Assembly: GCA_017626295.1 (NCBI GenBank)
Contig: JAGAJB010000005.1
Location: 28,326-92,325 of the forward strand
DNA length: 64,000 bases
From: Clostridia bacterium
GTDB taxonomy: Bacteria; Bacillota; Clostridia; Oscillospirales; Acutalibacteraceae
Direction: 5' to 3'
The position numbers and the translations under genes are program-made. Position 1 is the first letter of the stretch. Every line of letters starts with the position of its first letter. Under the pieces are notes generated by a model. That model did not search any database and was not told where the DNA came from. It was given only the letters and a program-made list of their open reading frames with translations. This document shows, piece by piece, positions 34,127 to 42,655 of the stretch.

Positions 34127-35524
34127 ATGAAAAAAGCAATAAAAATAATTATTTGTGTTGCCCTTGCCGTAATCGTTGCGGTTTTAGGCGTTTTTTCACC
34201 GTATCTGTTAAGTTTTGTTGAATACGACAAAGATTTTGATATAACGCAAGGTGAGAGTGTTTTGAGTGATTATACAGAGATAGCAGTATCAAAGGACGGT
34301 TTGTTGACCACTAATATTGAACTCAGTGAAAATGATTGCGGTTGGTTTAATTATTACGGTCTTGAATATACAGCAGATTGCTACATAAAAGTTACACTTT
34401 ATTATTCTGCAGGTATTGAAGATAAAAAAGAAGATTTCTTTTTGGAACCCACTGAACAGAAAAAGACCTTTTATTCTTTTGTGGATAATGCGATAGAAGG
34501 GAAAAAAGGCAATAAAGTTAAATCCCTTACTGTTCAGACACTGACAAAGGGAAAAGAAAATATAAAAATATACGGCTTCTCGGTGTTTAACAGAGAAATT
34601 CCGGAACAGGAAATATATATTGAGTCCGAAAACCTTAAACTCGGTATTGATTTACTTTGGGGCGGTGCGTTAAGTTACCTTGAGGATACGGATTCAAATG
34701 TGCAGGCAGTTTCAGTTGACGGCAAAATAAAGGTTGATTCAAATGCAGAAGAGCGCTATAACGCAAAGTCCGTAAATGATAACGTTAACCTTATTAACCG
34801 AAATGACACCGGCAGACTTGTTCAGCAGTCTTATTACGGCACATTGGAATACGACCACGGTGTTTATATGGATAACGATTGGCGTTATAATCCCGTGCAG
34901 GGCGGTAATCAGTTCAACGATGCAAGTAAAATTGTTGACTTAAAAGTAAATGAGGACAGTATTTACATTAAATGCAGACCTCTTGACTGGGCGAAGGAAA
35001 AAGAATTTATCACCCCTTCATATATGGAGGCAACCTATTCTTTTGAAAACGGTATGGTTCACGCAAAGTGCCGATTTGTAGATTTTTCGGGTTATCCCGA
35101 GGCGGAAAGCACCCAGGAGATTCCTGCATTTTACTGCATAGAGCCTTTTAATAATTTTGTTTATTACCCGGGGGATAAGCCTTGGACAAACGGCGAACTT
35201 AAAAGCGAGCCCGACCTTATTTTCTGGCCCGATGCAAATTATCCCACATTCCGTTCAAAAGAAAATTGGGCGGCTTTTACAGGTGAATTTGAGGATAGTT
35301 TCGGTATAGGTCTTTACGTGCCTGACGAAGAGTCTTTCCTTGCAGGTATATTTGACAGAGAAAACACCGATGAAGAAGACCCTTCAAGAGATGCTCCCAC
35401 ATCGTATATTGCCGTAACAAAAACAAGAATATTTAAAAGTTTTGACCCTTACGAATATGAATACTACCTTGCAACAGGCGATTCACAGGAAATAAGAGAT
35501 ACTTTTAAAAATATAGGTAAATAA
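34127..35524 (+). CDS. Secreted or membrane-tethered hypothetical protein
   Basis: A 465-residue protein with an N-terminal hydrophobic segment (about residues 4-25, MKKAIKIIICVALAVIVAVLG), uncleaved or a signal peptide, and an otherwise soluble extracellular part rich in aromatics and Asp. Residues ~30-160 look like a beta domain. From ~175 a second region has YIESENLKLGIDLLWGGALSYLED, LINRNDTGRLVQQSYYG and YNPVQGGN, a pattern like carbohydrate-active or carbohydrate-binding folds. No catalytic motif is certain. ATG 34127 follows GGGGGTAA. It is monocistronic. The nearest annotation I can support is a secreted polysaccharide-related protein, with low confidence. Confidence 0.65.
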   Translation: MKKAIKIIICVALAVIVAVLGVFSPYLLSFVEYDKDFDITQGESVLSDYTEIAVSKDGLLTTNIELSENDCGWFNYYGLEYTADCYIKVTLYYSAGIEDKKEDFFLEPTEQKKTFYSFVDNAIEGKKGNKVKSLTVQTLTKGKENIKIYGFSVFNREIPEQEIYIESENLKLGIDLLWGGALSYLEDTDSNVQAVSVDGKIKVDSNAEERYNAKSVNDNVNLINRNDTGRLVQQSYYGTLEYDHGVYMDNDWRYNPVQGGNQFNDASKIVDLKVNEDSIYIKCRPLDWAKEKEFITPSYMEATYSFENGMVHAKCRFVDFSGYPEAESTQEIPAFYCIEPFNNFVYYPGDKPWTNGELKSEPDLIFWPDANYPTFRSKENWAAFTGEFEDSFGIGLYVPDEESFLAGIFDRENTDEEDPSRDAPTSYIAVTKTRIFKSFDPYEYEYYLATGDSQEIRDTFKNIGK

Positions 35525-35600
35525 AAATGTCGAGTGCGTTTGTTTTCGTAAGATTATAAACGCACTCAAAAAAATTTTTTACAAAATTTTCTAAAAAATA

Positions 35601-35629
35601 TTGACAAAAGTGAAATAAGTGGGTACAAT
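35601..35629 (+). promoter_or_regulatory. Consensus promoter of feoA
   Basis: TTGACA (35601-35606), a 17-base spacer and TACAAT (35624-35629). The likely start near 35636 falls at the edge of the first palindromic operator. Confidence 0.7.
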
Positions 35630-35636
35630 GATAGAG

Positions 35637-35652
35637 GTTAGCGAATGCTAAC
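35637..35652. promoter_or_regulatory. Feo operator 1 (GTTAGC-N4-GCTAAC)
   Basis: A perfect 6-4-6 inverted repeat lying on the feoA transcription start. The half-site resembles the TTAGGTTAG core of DtxR/IdeR-type iron repressors; the regulator is not in this window. Confidence 0.65.
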
Positions 35653-35671
35653 TCATATTTTGCAACTTGAA

Positions 35672-35687
35672 GTTAGCAACGGCTAAT
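35672..35687. promoter_or_regulatory. Feo operator 2 (GTTAGC-N4-GCTAAT)
   Basis: Same 6-4-6 palindrome with one mismatch, and AA/TT symmetry extending outside. It starts 35 bases after operator 1, in the feoA leader. Confidence 0.6.
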
Positions 35688-35720
35688 TTCTATACCAGAC
35701 AAAGAAATAACGGTGATACT

Positions 35721-35939
35721 ATGAATTTAACTGATGCTGTTGAAGGCAAAGAATATATCATTCAGCAAATAGATACTGATGACGAAGAGTTGGAGGCGTT
35801 TTTGTTCTCCCTCGGATGTTACAGCGGTGAATCTATTACCGTAGTTTCCCACTTAAAAGGCGGATGTATAGTTTCTATAAAAGACGGCAGATATAATATC
35901 GATAATCAGTTAGCCGAGGCCATTGTTGTTTTTGATTAA
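35721..35939 (+). CDS. feoA: FeoA family protein
   Basis: A 72-residue SH3-like cytoplasmic protein that assists the Fe2+ pump FeoB. The fold signature is visible: MNLTDAVEGKEYIIQQIDTDDEELEAFLFSLGCYSGESITVVSHLKGGCIVSIKDGRYNID, with the L-F-S-L-G-C turn and a GGC strand. Start ATG 35721 follows GGTGATAC; an upstream in-frame ATG at 35667 overlaps operator 2 and has no ribosome site. A weak terminator and a third operator lie between it and feoB, so the two genes may be separately regulated. Confidence 0.92.
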   Translation: MNLTDAVEGKEYIIQQIDTDDEELEAFLFSLGCYSGESITVVSHLKGGCIVSIKDGRYNIDNQLAEAIVVFD

Positions 35940-35942
35940 ATA

Positions 35943-35968
35943 AAAAACAGTCAAAAGATTGTTTTTTT
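35943..35968 (+). terminator. Weak hairpin terminator between feoA and feoB
   Basis: AAAAACAGTC pairs with GATTGTTTTTTT (one G-U pair) around AAAA, with a T7 tail. It should reduce read-through from feoA into feoB. Confidence 0.55.
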
Positions 35969-35977
35969 ACCACGCAA

Positions 35978-35993
35978 GTTAGCGACTGCTAAC
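35978..35993. promoter_or_regulatory. Feo operator 3 (GTTAGC-N4-GCTAAC), before feoB
   Basis: Perfect 6-4-6 palindrome extended symmetrically to AGTTAGC/GCTAACT, 33 bases upstream of the feoB start and downstream of the feoA terminator. Confidence 0.65.
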
Positions 35994-36025
35994 TGCTTGA
36001 TTTGTGATTACAAGGAGGATGAAGT

Positions 36026-38050
36026 ATGAGAATTGCTTTAACAGGCAACCCGAACTCAGGTAAAACCACTATGTACAATGCCCTTACAGGCAGTAATGAA
36101 AAGGTGGGCAACTGGGCGGGTGTTACCGTAGAAAAGAAAGAGCACCCCATTAAAAAAAGTTACTGCACAGTAAGTGAGCAACTTATTGCCGTTGACCTTC
36201 CCGGTGCTTATTCAATGTCACCTTTCACAAGTGAAGAAAGTGTTACAAGTGACTATGTAAAGAAAGAAAATCCCGATGTTATTATAAACATCGTGGATGC
36301 AACAAACTTAAGCCGAAGCCTTTTCTTTACAACACAACTTCTTGAATTGGGCATTCCTATGGTTGTTGCTCTTAATAAGAGCGATATTAACGCTAAAAAG
36401 GAAACTAAAATTGACACGGATGCGTTATCAAAAGCACTCGGCTGTCCTGTGGTTGAAACTGTTTCAACATCTGCCGACGGATTAAAAAAGGTTGTGGAAG
36501 TTGCTGTTTCCCGGGTAGGAACAATTCAGACTGCACCTTATAACCAAGGCGACGTTGATTTAACCGATAAAAAAGCGGTTCAGGCTGCTGACCGTAAACG
36601 CTTTGCATTTGTTAATAAAATAGTTAAATCTGTTGAAACACGCAAGATTTTGACCAAAGACAAAAACTTCAGCGATAAGATAGATGCAGTTTTAACTAAC
36701 AAATGGTTGGGAATTCCGATTTTCGCAGTTGTTATGTTCCTTGTTTTCCAGATTTCGCAGGTTTGGGTCGGTACACCTATTGCTGATTTACTTGTAAGCT
36801 GGCTGGAAACGTTTCAAGGCTGGGTAGGGGGGCTTCTCGAGAACGCAAACCCCTTATTATACGCTCTCCTTGTAGACGGTGTAATAGGCGGTGCTATTGC
36901 AGTTATCGGGTTTTTACCGCTTGTTATGGTGATGTATTTCCTTATTGCTCTGCTTGAAGACTGCGGCTATATGTCCCGTGTGGCAGTAGTTCTTGACCCT
37001 ATTTTCAAAAAAGTGGGTCTTTCCGGTAAATCCGTTATTCCTTTTGTTATTACCGTAGGATGTGCGGTTCCCGGTATTATGGCAAGCCGTACTATCCGTA
37101 ACGAACGCGAACGCAGAGCAACCGCTATGCTTTCACCTTTTATGCCCTGCGGTGCTAAAATCCCTGTAATTTCTCTTTTTGCAGGTGCATTTTTCGATAA
37201 TGCAGGATGGGTCAGCACAGTAATGTATTTATGCGGTATAATTCTCATTTTCGTAGGTGCTTTGCTTGTTAATAAAGTTACAGGTAACAGTAAGAAAAAA
37301 TCCTTCTTTATTATAGAACTTCCCGAATATAAAGTTCCCGGCTTTTGGGGCGCATTCAAATCAATGTGCAGTCGTGGATGGGCTTACATAGTAAAAGCGG
37401 CTACAATCATCCTTCTTTGTAATACCGCAGCTCAGATTATGCAGACTTTCAATTGGAGTTTCAAAGTGGCAGAAAGTGCCGATACGTCTATACTCGCTTC
37501 TATTGCAGGGCCTTTCGCATACGTTCTTTTCCCCATTGTAGGTGTTCTCAGTTGGCAGTTAGCAGCGGCGGCTGTTACAGGTTTTATTGCTAAAGAAAAC
37601 GTTGTAGGTACATTGGCAGTTTGCTTTGTAGGGCTTGAAAATCTCATTGACACAGAGGAACTCGCACTTATGGAAGGTGCAGGCACACAGGTTGCAGGTG
37701 TAATGGCTATTACAAAGGTTGCGGCTCTCGCTTACCTTATGTTTAACCTTTATTCTCCTCCTTGTTTTGCGGCTATCGGTGCTATGAACGCTGAAATGAA
37801 AAGCGGTAAATGGTTTGCGGCAGGTATCGGTTTACAACTTGGTGTAGGTTATACTGTTGCATATCTTGTATACACTATAGGTACTCTTATTACTGCCCCC
37901 GATACATTGAATGTGGGCGGTGCGATAGGCGGTCTTGCAGTTGTAATTGTGTTTATTGGTGTTCTTCTTTTCCTTATTACAAGAACAAATGCAAAATTAA
38001 AAGAGGAAGAAGCACTTAAAAAGTCTAAGAAAACTATTTCGGTGAAATAA
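36026..38050 (+). CDS. feoB: Ferrous iron transport protein B
   Basis: The GTP-dependent Fe2+ importer, 674 residues. The cytoplasmic G domain has GNPNSGKTT (G1, residues 7-15), the G2 segment VGNWAGVTVEKKE, DLPGAYS (G3) and NKSD (G4). Two Gate regions follow: GFLPLVMVMYFLIALLEDCGYMSRVAVVLD and the CAVPGIMASRTI signature, then FMPCGAKIPV with its Cys. Helical GDI-like and eight or more membrane segments complete it. AGGAGGATG lies upstream of ATG 36026. A small Cys-rich partner follows directly. It is the short clostridial form without a fused FeoA or FeoC. Confidence 0.96.
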   Translation: MRIALTGNPNSGKTTMYNALTGSNEKVGNWAGVTVEKKEHPIKKSYCTVSEQLIAVDLPGAYSMSPFTSEESVTSDYVKKENPDVIINIVDATNLSRSLFFTTQLLELGIPMVVALNKSDINAKKETKIDTDALSKALGCPVVETVSTSADGLKKVVEVAVSRVGTIQTAPYNQGDVDLTDKKAVQAADRKRFAFVNKIVKSVETRKILTKDKNFSDKIDAVLTNKWLGIPIFAVVMFLVFQISQVWVGTPIADLLVSWLETFQGWVGGLLENANPLLYALLVDGVIGGAIAVIGFLPLVMVMYFLIALLEDCGYMSRVAVVLDPIFKKVGLSGKSVIPFVITVGCAVPGIMASRTIRNERERRATAMLSPFMPCGAKIPVISLFAGAFFDNAGWVSTVMYLCGIILIFVGALLVNKVTGNSKKKSFFIIELPEYKVPGFWGAFKSMCSRGWAYIVKAATIILLCNTAAQIMQTFNWSFKVAESADTSILASIAGPFAYVLFPIVGVLSWQLAAAAVTGFIAKENVVGTLAVCFVGLENLIDTEELALMEGAGTQVAGVMAITKVAALAYLMFNLYSPPCFAAIGAMNAEMKSGKWFAAGIGLQLGVGYTVAYLVYTIGTLITAPDTLNVGGAIGGLAVVIVFIGVLLFLITRTNAKLKEEEALKKSKKTISVK

Positions 38051-38052
38051 TT

Positions 38053-38208
38053 ATGGAAAACTATATAATCATTGCCGTTGTTGCAATTATTGTTGCGGCT
38101 ATACTGATGTATTTGCGCAGGGCAAAAAAACGCGGTGAAACCTGTATAGGTTGCCCGTACTCAAAACAATGCTCGGGTAAATGCGGCGGCGGTTGTAATA
38201 ACAAATAA
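38053..38208 (+). CDS. FeoB-associated Cys-rich membrane protein
   Basis: A 51-residue protein starting two bases after the feoB stop. It has one membrane helix (about residues 3-20, MENYIIIAVVAIIVAAILMY), a basic stop-transfer LRRAKKRG, and a soluble tail with six Cys: CIGCPYSKQCSGKCGGGC is the visible cluster. This is the small protein commonly found after feoB in Firmicutes and may handle iron at the FeoB pore. The final CGGGC pair is typical. Confidence 0.85.
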   Translation: MENYIIIAVVAIIVAAILMYLRRAKKRGETCIGCPYSKQCSGKCGGGCNNK

Positions 38209-38210
38209 AA

Positions 38211-38252
38211 AAATCGGATGAGAGTTCAAAATGAAATCTCATCCGATTTAAA
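38211..38252. terminator. Bidirectional terminator after the feo operon
   Basis: AAATCGGATGAGA pairs with TCTCATCCGATTT around a 13-base loop; it serves both convergent transcripts. Confidence 0.75.
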
Positions 38253-38263
38253 TTTTTGGTTTT

Positions 38264-38938
38264 TTATTTTCTTTCTTTAATTACTTTAGCGGGGCAACCC
38301 ACTGCAACTGAATACGGGGGAATGGGTTTTACAACAACTGAGCCTGAGCCGATAACGGAGCCTTCGCCAATATCACCGGAATACATAATAGCGGCTCTCA
38401 TACCGATGTAAACATCTCTGCCGATGGTAACCTTTTTGCAATGACCGCCCTGACTGTAAATAATTGAATTGGGGTCATCAAAAATGTGTGAGTAGGGAGT
38501 AAGTTGAATGTTCTGGGCAAGTAAACAGTCGTCGCCGATTTCAAGACCCATATGACCGAAGAGGGTTGTGCCTGTGCCGATATAAACATTTTTACCGACA
38601 TTGATATATCCAGTGTTTACTCTTTCCGTGTCAAGATACACTCTCTCCTGAATTCTTACACCGTCAGCGAGAGTTATACCGCCTTCACCGCGGGCAATAA
38701 GAGTAACGTCATTTTTAATTTCTACGTTATTGCCTACACTTATAAATTCAGGGTTAACAATAGTAACGCCTTTACCTATGTAAACGTTTTCGCCCATAGA
38801 TTTAAACTTTGTTCTGTAGTATTCCAGACGAAGTTTAGCAGCGTATTCGGAGTCGTCATTCATAAATACCGTTTTATAAAAATTTTCACGGCTTTCATCG
38901 TCCATATTTTTAAACGCGTTTTCAAAAAAATTATCCAT
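38264..38938 (-). CDS. Left-handed beta-helix acyltransferase (maltose/galactoside O-acetyltransferase type)
   Basis: A 224-residue hexapeptide-repeat enzyme that moves an acetyl group from acetyl-CoA to a sugar or similar acceptor. The N-terminus is helical. Repeats run from about residue 50: ENVYIGKGVTIVNPEFISVGNNVEIKND, INVGKNVYIGTGTTLFGHMG, VTIGRDVYIGMRAAI, IGEGSVIGSGSVVVKPIPPYSVAVGCPAKVI. His in SHIFDDP/GHCKK may be catalytic. It lies 23 bases after an MFS gene on the same strand; the substrate is not evident. Confidence 0.85.
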   Translation of the reverse strand: MDNFFENAFKNMDDESRENFYKTVFMNDDSEYAAKLRLEYYRTKFKSMGENVYIGKGVTIVNPEFISVGNNVEIKNDVTLIARGEGGITLADGVRIQERVYLDTERVNTGYINVGKNVYIGTGTTLFGHMGLEIGDDCLLAQNIQLTPYSHIFDDPNSIIYSQGGHCKKVTIGRDVYIGMRAAIMYSGDIGEGSVIGSGSVVVKPIPPYSVAVGCPAKVIKERK

Positions 38939-38961
38939 AATAAAACATCCTTTTTATAAAT

Positions 38962-40404
38962 TTAATCCCATTCCGTTCCCGTAACAGTGTCCAGATTCAC
39001 ATTTTTGGTATCGTGTGTTTTGGTAACCAAAAGGAATAAACCGATTATATAACCGGGAACTAACAGAGATATTGCTAACGTGCCTATAAATGCATTACCC
39101 AATAAACCGCCTACAATGAAGTTTGCAATGTAGGAAATCGCGTAGCCTGCCGCGGCAACTATAAACTCCGCCGACATAACCGACGAGCGTAAGTTTGTGG
39201 GTGCGGATTCGCTGACCATAATAATTATAACGTCGTTTACTGAGTAGTAACTGCCCACGAAAGCACCGCAAAGGAACCCGACAATATAGGGGTCCCAGTT
39301 GTATTTTGCACCGAACCAGAAACCGATAAATGATAAAAGACAGTTTGCGGCGGTGGTAATGGCGGCGGCTTTCCTGCCTTTGCCGTCGGAAATAAACCCC
39401 ATAATGACCTGTGCGACAGCACTGCCGAAGGGGAAAAGTATAAGGGCGGTTGTAACAGGGCCGAGGCTTACGGTGTTCATTATATCTTCGGTAAATGTGC
39501 CGTAAATACTTTCCGCGTAGCCGTAGGACATAATAACCTGATAACTGACCGAGGCAATAAAGCCGATATTTAAAAAAGCAGCGGTTATGTAAAGCCAACG
39601 AAGTTGCTTGTGCTTCATAGCAAATTTCAGTGCGGTAATAAGTCCGCCCTGCGCATTTGCATCACTTTTTCTTGCTTTCTCTTGGGCGAGTTCTTCGTCG
39701 GTCATTTTAAGACGGCGGATGCGCGCATCAATAAATGCATCCGTTTCCCGTGCAAAGAAAATAGCAACGAAACTTGTTACAAGACCGATAATTGCGGGAA
39801 TGAAGTACACGTTTCGCCATTGTGATGTGTCAGCCATAAGAGTATCTCTTAAAACGGGGATAAGCATAACACTCATATTTGCAATGAACTTTATTACAGA
39901 ATAAAATTTCGCTCTGTGTTTTGAGGGCGAGGACTCCATAATATAAACCACGTGCATATCGTGGGGAATGAAGAACTGCACCATACACGCGCCTATAAAG
40001 TAAAGGAAAATATTATTTGAAAGGAAAATCACAAGCAGAGCGATGCTCATACCCACAGTATTGATTATAAGGAAAGTCTTTCTGCCGAATCGGTCGGCAA
40101 GAGGCCTGTATAAAAGACCGATTACCTGAAAGGGCAGACCCACAATAGTGAGTAAATCAAGCATACTTACGGAACTTTGACCGAATTTTGAGAAAAGGTC
40201 ATTGGCAATTTCCGTTTTCATAAGGGTTCCTATCTGCGAGGCGATTTCGTCCGTAGCGTAGATAAGAGTGATTATGAAAACAAGATACGCAAAATAATAA
40301 CTTTTCTTGGGTCGGGCTTTCTCTTTTTCCCATTTTAAAATTTCTTTTTCGCGTTTTGCCTGTTGTTTTCTTAGTTTTTCGGGTGTTAAGGTTTTGGTCA
40401 CCAA
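38962..40404 (-). CDS. Major facilitator superfamily transporter
   Basis: A ~480-residue 12-segment carrier with a charged N-terminal stretch (EKLRKQQAKREKEILKWEKEKARPKK) before TM1. The MFS signature YRPLADRFGRKTFLIIN lies between TM2 and TM3, with a matching GFISDGKGRKAAAI at TM8/9. The loop after TM6 is helical (FFARETDAFIDARIRRLKMTDEELAQEKAR). It resembles sugar- or metabolite-porter branches. The start is ambiguous: GTG 40413 overlaps the likely AGGTG ribosome site, so TTG 40404 is preferred. The acetyltransferase follows in the same operon. Confidence 0.85.
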   Translation of the reverse strand: MVTKTLTPEKLRKQQAKREKEILKWEKEKARPKKSYYFAYLVFIITLIYATDEIASQIGTLMKTEIANDLFSKFGQSSVSMLDLLTIVGLPFQVIGLLYRPLADRFGRKTFLIINTVGMSIALLVIFLSNNIFLYFIGACMVQFFIPHDMHVVYIMESSPSKHRAKFYSVIKFIANMSVMLIPVLRDTLMADTSQWRNVYFIPAIIGLVTSFVAIFFARETDAFIDARIRRLKMTDEELAQEKARKSDANAQGGLITALKFAMKHKQLRWLYITAAFLNIGFIASVSYQVIMSYGYAESIYGTFTEDIMNTVSLGPVTTALILFPFGSAVAQVIMGFISDGKGRKAAAITTAANCLLSFIGFWFGAKYNWDPYIVGFLCGAFVGSYYSVNDVIIIMVSESAPTNLRSSVMSAEFIVAAAGYAISYIANFIVGGLLGNAFIGTLAISLLVPGYIIGLFLLVTKTHDTKNVNLDTVTGTEWD

Positions 40405-40543
40405 AATTTTCACCTGATTTCCGGTTAATATGGTTCATTATATCATTAAGTCTTTATGGGGTCAATAAAAACAGAAAATATAAACATCTTGTCTGAATAT
40501 GTAAATGAAATGTAAAATATATGTAACGGTTGAAGTTAGTTTA

Positions 40544-40573
40544 TTGACAGTGATTTTGAGAATATAGTATAAT
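40544..40573 (+). promoter_or_regulatory. Promoter of the citrate synthase gene
   Basis: TTGACA (40544-40549), an 18-base spacer and TATAAT (40568-40573). Confidence 0.65.
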
Positions 40574-40621
40574 ATTTCTAACATATAAGTAAAACAGAAT
40601 TTCTAAAAAGGAGGAAATCAA

Positions 40622-41950
40622 ATGATTATGACACAACTTGATGACTACATTTCACAGAAAGAAGAAGTATGCCGTAAAAATGATGTGATTTCTCCTGACC
40701 TTTACGGCGAATACGGTGTTAAAAGAGGACTTCGCGACCAGAACGGTAACGGTGTTCTTGCAGGGCTCACCAATATTTCCAAAATAACGTCATTTGAAAC
40801 AGTTAACGGCGAAAAAACTCCTTGCGAGGGTAAATTGTGGTATCGCGGTTACCGTGTTGAAGAATTGCTTAAAAATTTAGGCGAAACTGAGTTGGGTTAC
40901 GAAAAAATAGCATATTTGCTTTTAATGGGTGAAATGCCCGATGAAAGCGAGAGCGAACTTTTTAAGAAACTTATCGGTGAAAGCAGAAAACTGCCTACTA
41001 ACTTTACCCGCGACGTTATTATGAAAGCACCCAGTTATGACATAATGAATTCTATGACACGCAGTATTCTGACTCTTGCATCATACGACCAAGGTCCTAC
41101 CGAAACGAGTGTCAGTAACTCATTGCGCCAATGCATTAATCTTATAAGTATTTTCCCGCTTTTAGCAGTTTACGGTTATCACGCATATAACTACTACGAT
41201 AATATGGACAGTATGTTTATTCACCGTCCCGACCCCGAACTTTCAACAGCTGAAAATCTTCTTATGATGCTTCGTCCCGACAGAAAATATACCGCAACCG
41301 AGGCAAAAGTTCTTGATACTGCGCTTATACTTCATATGGAGCACGGTGGCGGTAATAACTCTACTTTTACTACAAGGGTTATTACGTCAGCAGGGTCTGA
41401 TACATATTCTACAGTTGCGGCGGCAATGTCTTCGCTTAAAGGACCTAAACACGGTGGCGCAAATATTAAAGTTATAGAGATGATGGATGATATCCGCGCT
41501 CACGTTTCAGACCCATCTGATAAAGAGGCATTGGGTGATTATCTTTCAAAAATCATAAATAAAGAAGCCTTTGATAAAAAAGGGCTTGTTTACGGTATGG
41601 GTCACGCGGTTTATTCCTTATCAGACCCCAGAGAGCGTGTGTTTAAAAGTTATGTTGAAAAACTTGCTAAGGAAAAGGGCAGAGATAAAGACCTTGAACT
41701 TTATAAGAATGTAGAGGAACTCGCACCCGAACTTATCGCGAAATACAGACGCATATATAAAGGTGTCAGTCCTAACGTGGATTTTTACAGCGGTTTTGTA
41801 TATGATATGCTGGATATTCCCAGAGAATTATATACTCCTATGTTTGCTGTTGCGCGTATTGTTGGTTGGAGCGCTCACCGTATAGAAGAACTTATTTGTA
41901 CGGATAAGATAATAAGACCTGCTTATCTTAGTGTAATGGAAGAAAAGTAA
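40622..41950 (+). CDS. gltA: Citrate synthase
   Basis: Condenses oxaloacetate and acetyl-CoA to citrate. The 442-residue protein is the usual size. Catalytic and binding motifs are LILHMEHGGGNNSTFTTRV (His region), LKGPKHGGANIKV, VYGMGHAVYSLSDPRER (catalytic His in GHAVY) and SPNVDFYSGFVYDML (Asp). AAGGAGG sits 7 bases upstream of ATG 40622. It is a lone gene, so the organism probably runs an incomplete TCA branch to glutamate. 2-methylcitrate synthase activity cannot be excluded. Confidence 0.93.
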   Translation: MIMTQLDDYISQKEEVCRKNDVISPDLYGEYGVKRGLRDQNGNGVLAGLTNISKITSFETVNGEKTPCEGKLWYRGYRVEELLKNLGETELGYEKIAYLLLMGEMPDESESELFKKLIGESRKLPTNFTRDVIMKAPSYDIMNSMTRSILTLASYDQGPTETSVSNSLRQCINLISIFPLLAVYGYHAYNYYDNMDSMFIHRPDPELSTAENLLMMLRPDRKYTATEAKVLDTALILHMEHGGGNNSTFTTRVITSAGSDTYSTVAAAMSSLKGPKHGGANIKVIEMMDDIRAHVSDPSDKEALGDYLSKIINKEAFDKKGLVYGMGHAVYSLSDPRERVFKSYVEKLAKEKGRDKDLELYKNVEELAPELIAKYRRIYKGVSPNVDFYSGFVYDMLDIPRELYTPMFAVARIVGWSAHRIEELICTDKIIRPAYLSVMEEK

Positions 41951-41955
41951 TATTT

Positions 41956-41986
41956 AAAAAGTCCTGTTTTTTACAGGGCTTTTTGT
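41956..41986 (+). terminator. Terminator of the citrate synthase gene
   Basis: AAAAAGTCCTGT pairs with ACAGGGCTTTTT around TTTT, followed by a T-rich tail. Confidence 0.8.
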
Positions 41987-42049
41987 TTTATATCGCCATA
42001 ATCAGAGCATATATTTTTAATAACTGTATTTAAAAAGGAGTGCAAGATT

Positions 42050-42556
42050 GTGCGAAACAGATGGTATTTTGCGGATATAGGTTCCGTCCTCAGTCGAAGA
42101 CCTAATGCGGTGGCGATTATGAAAGGTAGCGACAAATATCCCGAAATTAAGGGCAGAGTTTTATTTCATCAGATGAATGACGGTGTGTTGGTTCGCGTGG
42201 AGATTGTAGGTTTGCCGAAAGGTAAGGGGGAATGTAAAAGTCCTGTGTTTGCTTTTCATTTACACCAGGGGAAAAAGTGTAGCGGAACAGAACTCGATCC
42301 TTTTGCGTATGCGGGAGAACATTTTAATCCGGAAGGTTGCCCTCATCCGTATCACGCGGGGGATATGCCACCACTTTTCGGAGCAAACGGTAAAGCATTT
42401 GCGATGTTTTTAACAGAGCGTTTTAAAGTGACCGAAATTATAGGAAGAACTGTAATAATTCACGCAATGCCCGATGATTTTGAAACACAACCATCAGGGA
42501 ATGCAGGGGAAAAGATAGCCTGCGGAGTTATAATGCCGATGATGAGGGCTAATTGA
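42050..42556 (+). CDS. sodC: Cu/Zn superoxide dismutase family protein without a signal peptide
   Basis: A 168-residue protein that would dismutate superoxide. All seven metal ligands can be placed: His69 and His71 (FHLHQG), His90 (GEHFNP, the bridging His), His98, His101 and Asp104 (HPYHAGDM), His137 (IIHAM). The zinc loop is shorter than in the human enzyme (three residues rather than nine between His98 and His101). The ACGVI Cys157 matches the conserved disulfide partner. The N-terminus is not a signal peptide, so it is predicted cytosolic, unlike most bacterial SodC proteins. GTG 42050 follows AAGGAGTG. Structure and ligands are clear; activity is inferred. Confidence 0.85.
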   Translation: MRNRWYFADIGSVLSRRPNAVAIMKGSDKYPEIKGRVLFHQMNDGVLVRVEIVGLPKGKGECKSPVFAFHLHQGKKCSGTELDPFAYAGEHFNPEGCPHPYHAGDMPPLFGANGKAFAMFLTERFKVTEIIGRTVIIHAMPDDFETQPSGNAGEKIACGVIMPMMRAN

Positions 42557-42596
42557 AAAAACAGGTACCTTAATGTAATGTTAAGGTACCTGTTTT
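42557..42596 (+). terminator. Terminator of the Cu/Zn SOD gene
   Basis: AAAACAGGTACCTTAA pairs perfectly with TTAAGGTACCTGTTTT around an 8-base loop. Confidence 0.85.
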
Positions 42597-42598
42597 GG

Positions 42599-42627
42599 TT
42601 GTTAAAAAATAAGAAATATGTTAATAT
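42599..42627 (+). promoter_or_regulatory. Promoter of the tandem flavodoxin gene
   Basis: TTGTTA (42599-42604), a 17-base spacer and TAATAT (42622-42627), 29 bases before the start codon. Confidence 0.5.
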
Positions 42628-42655
42628 GAGAAAAGAAACCAAAGAGGTGAAAATA

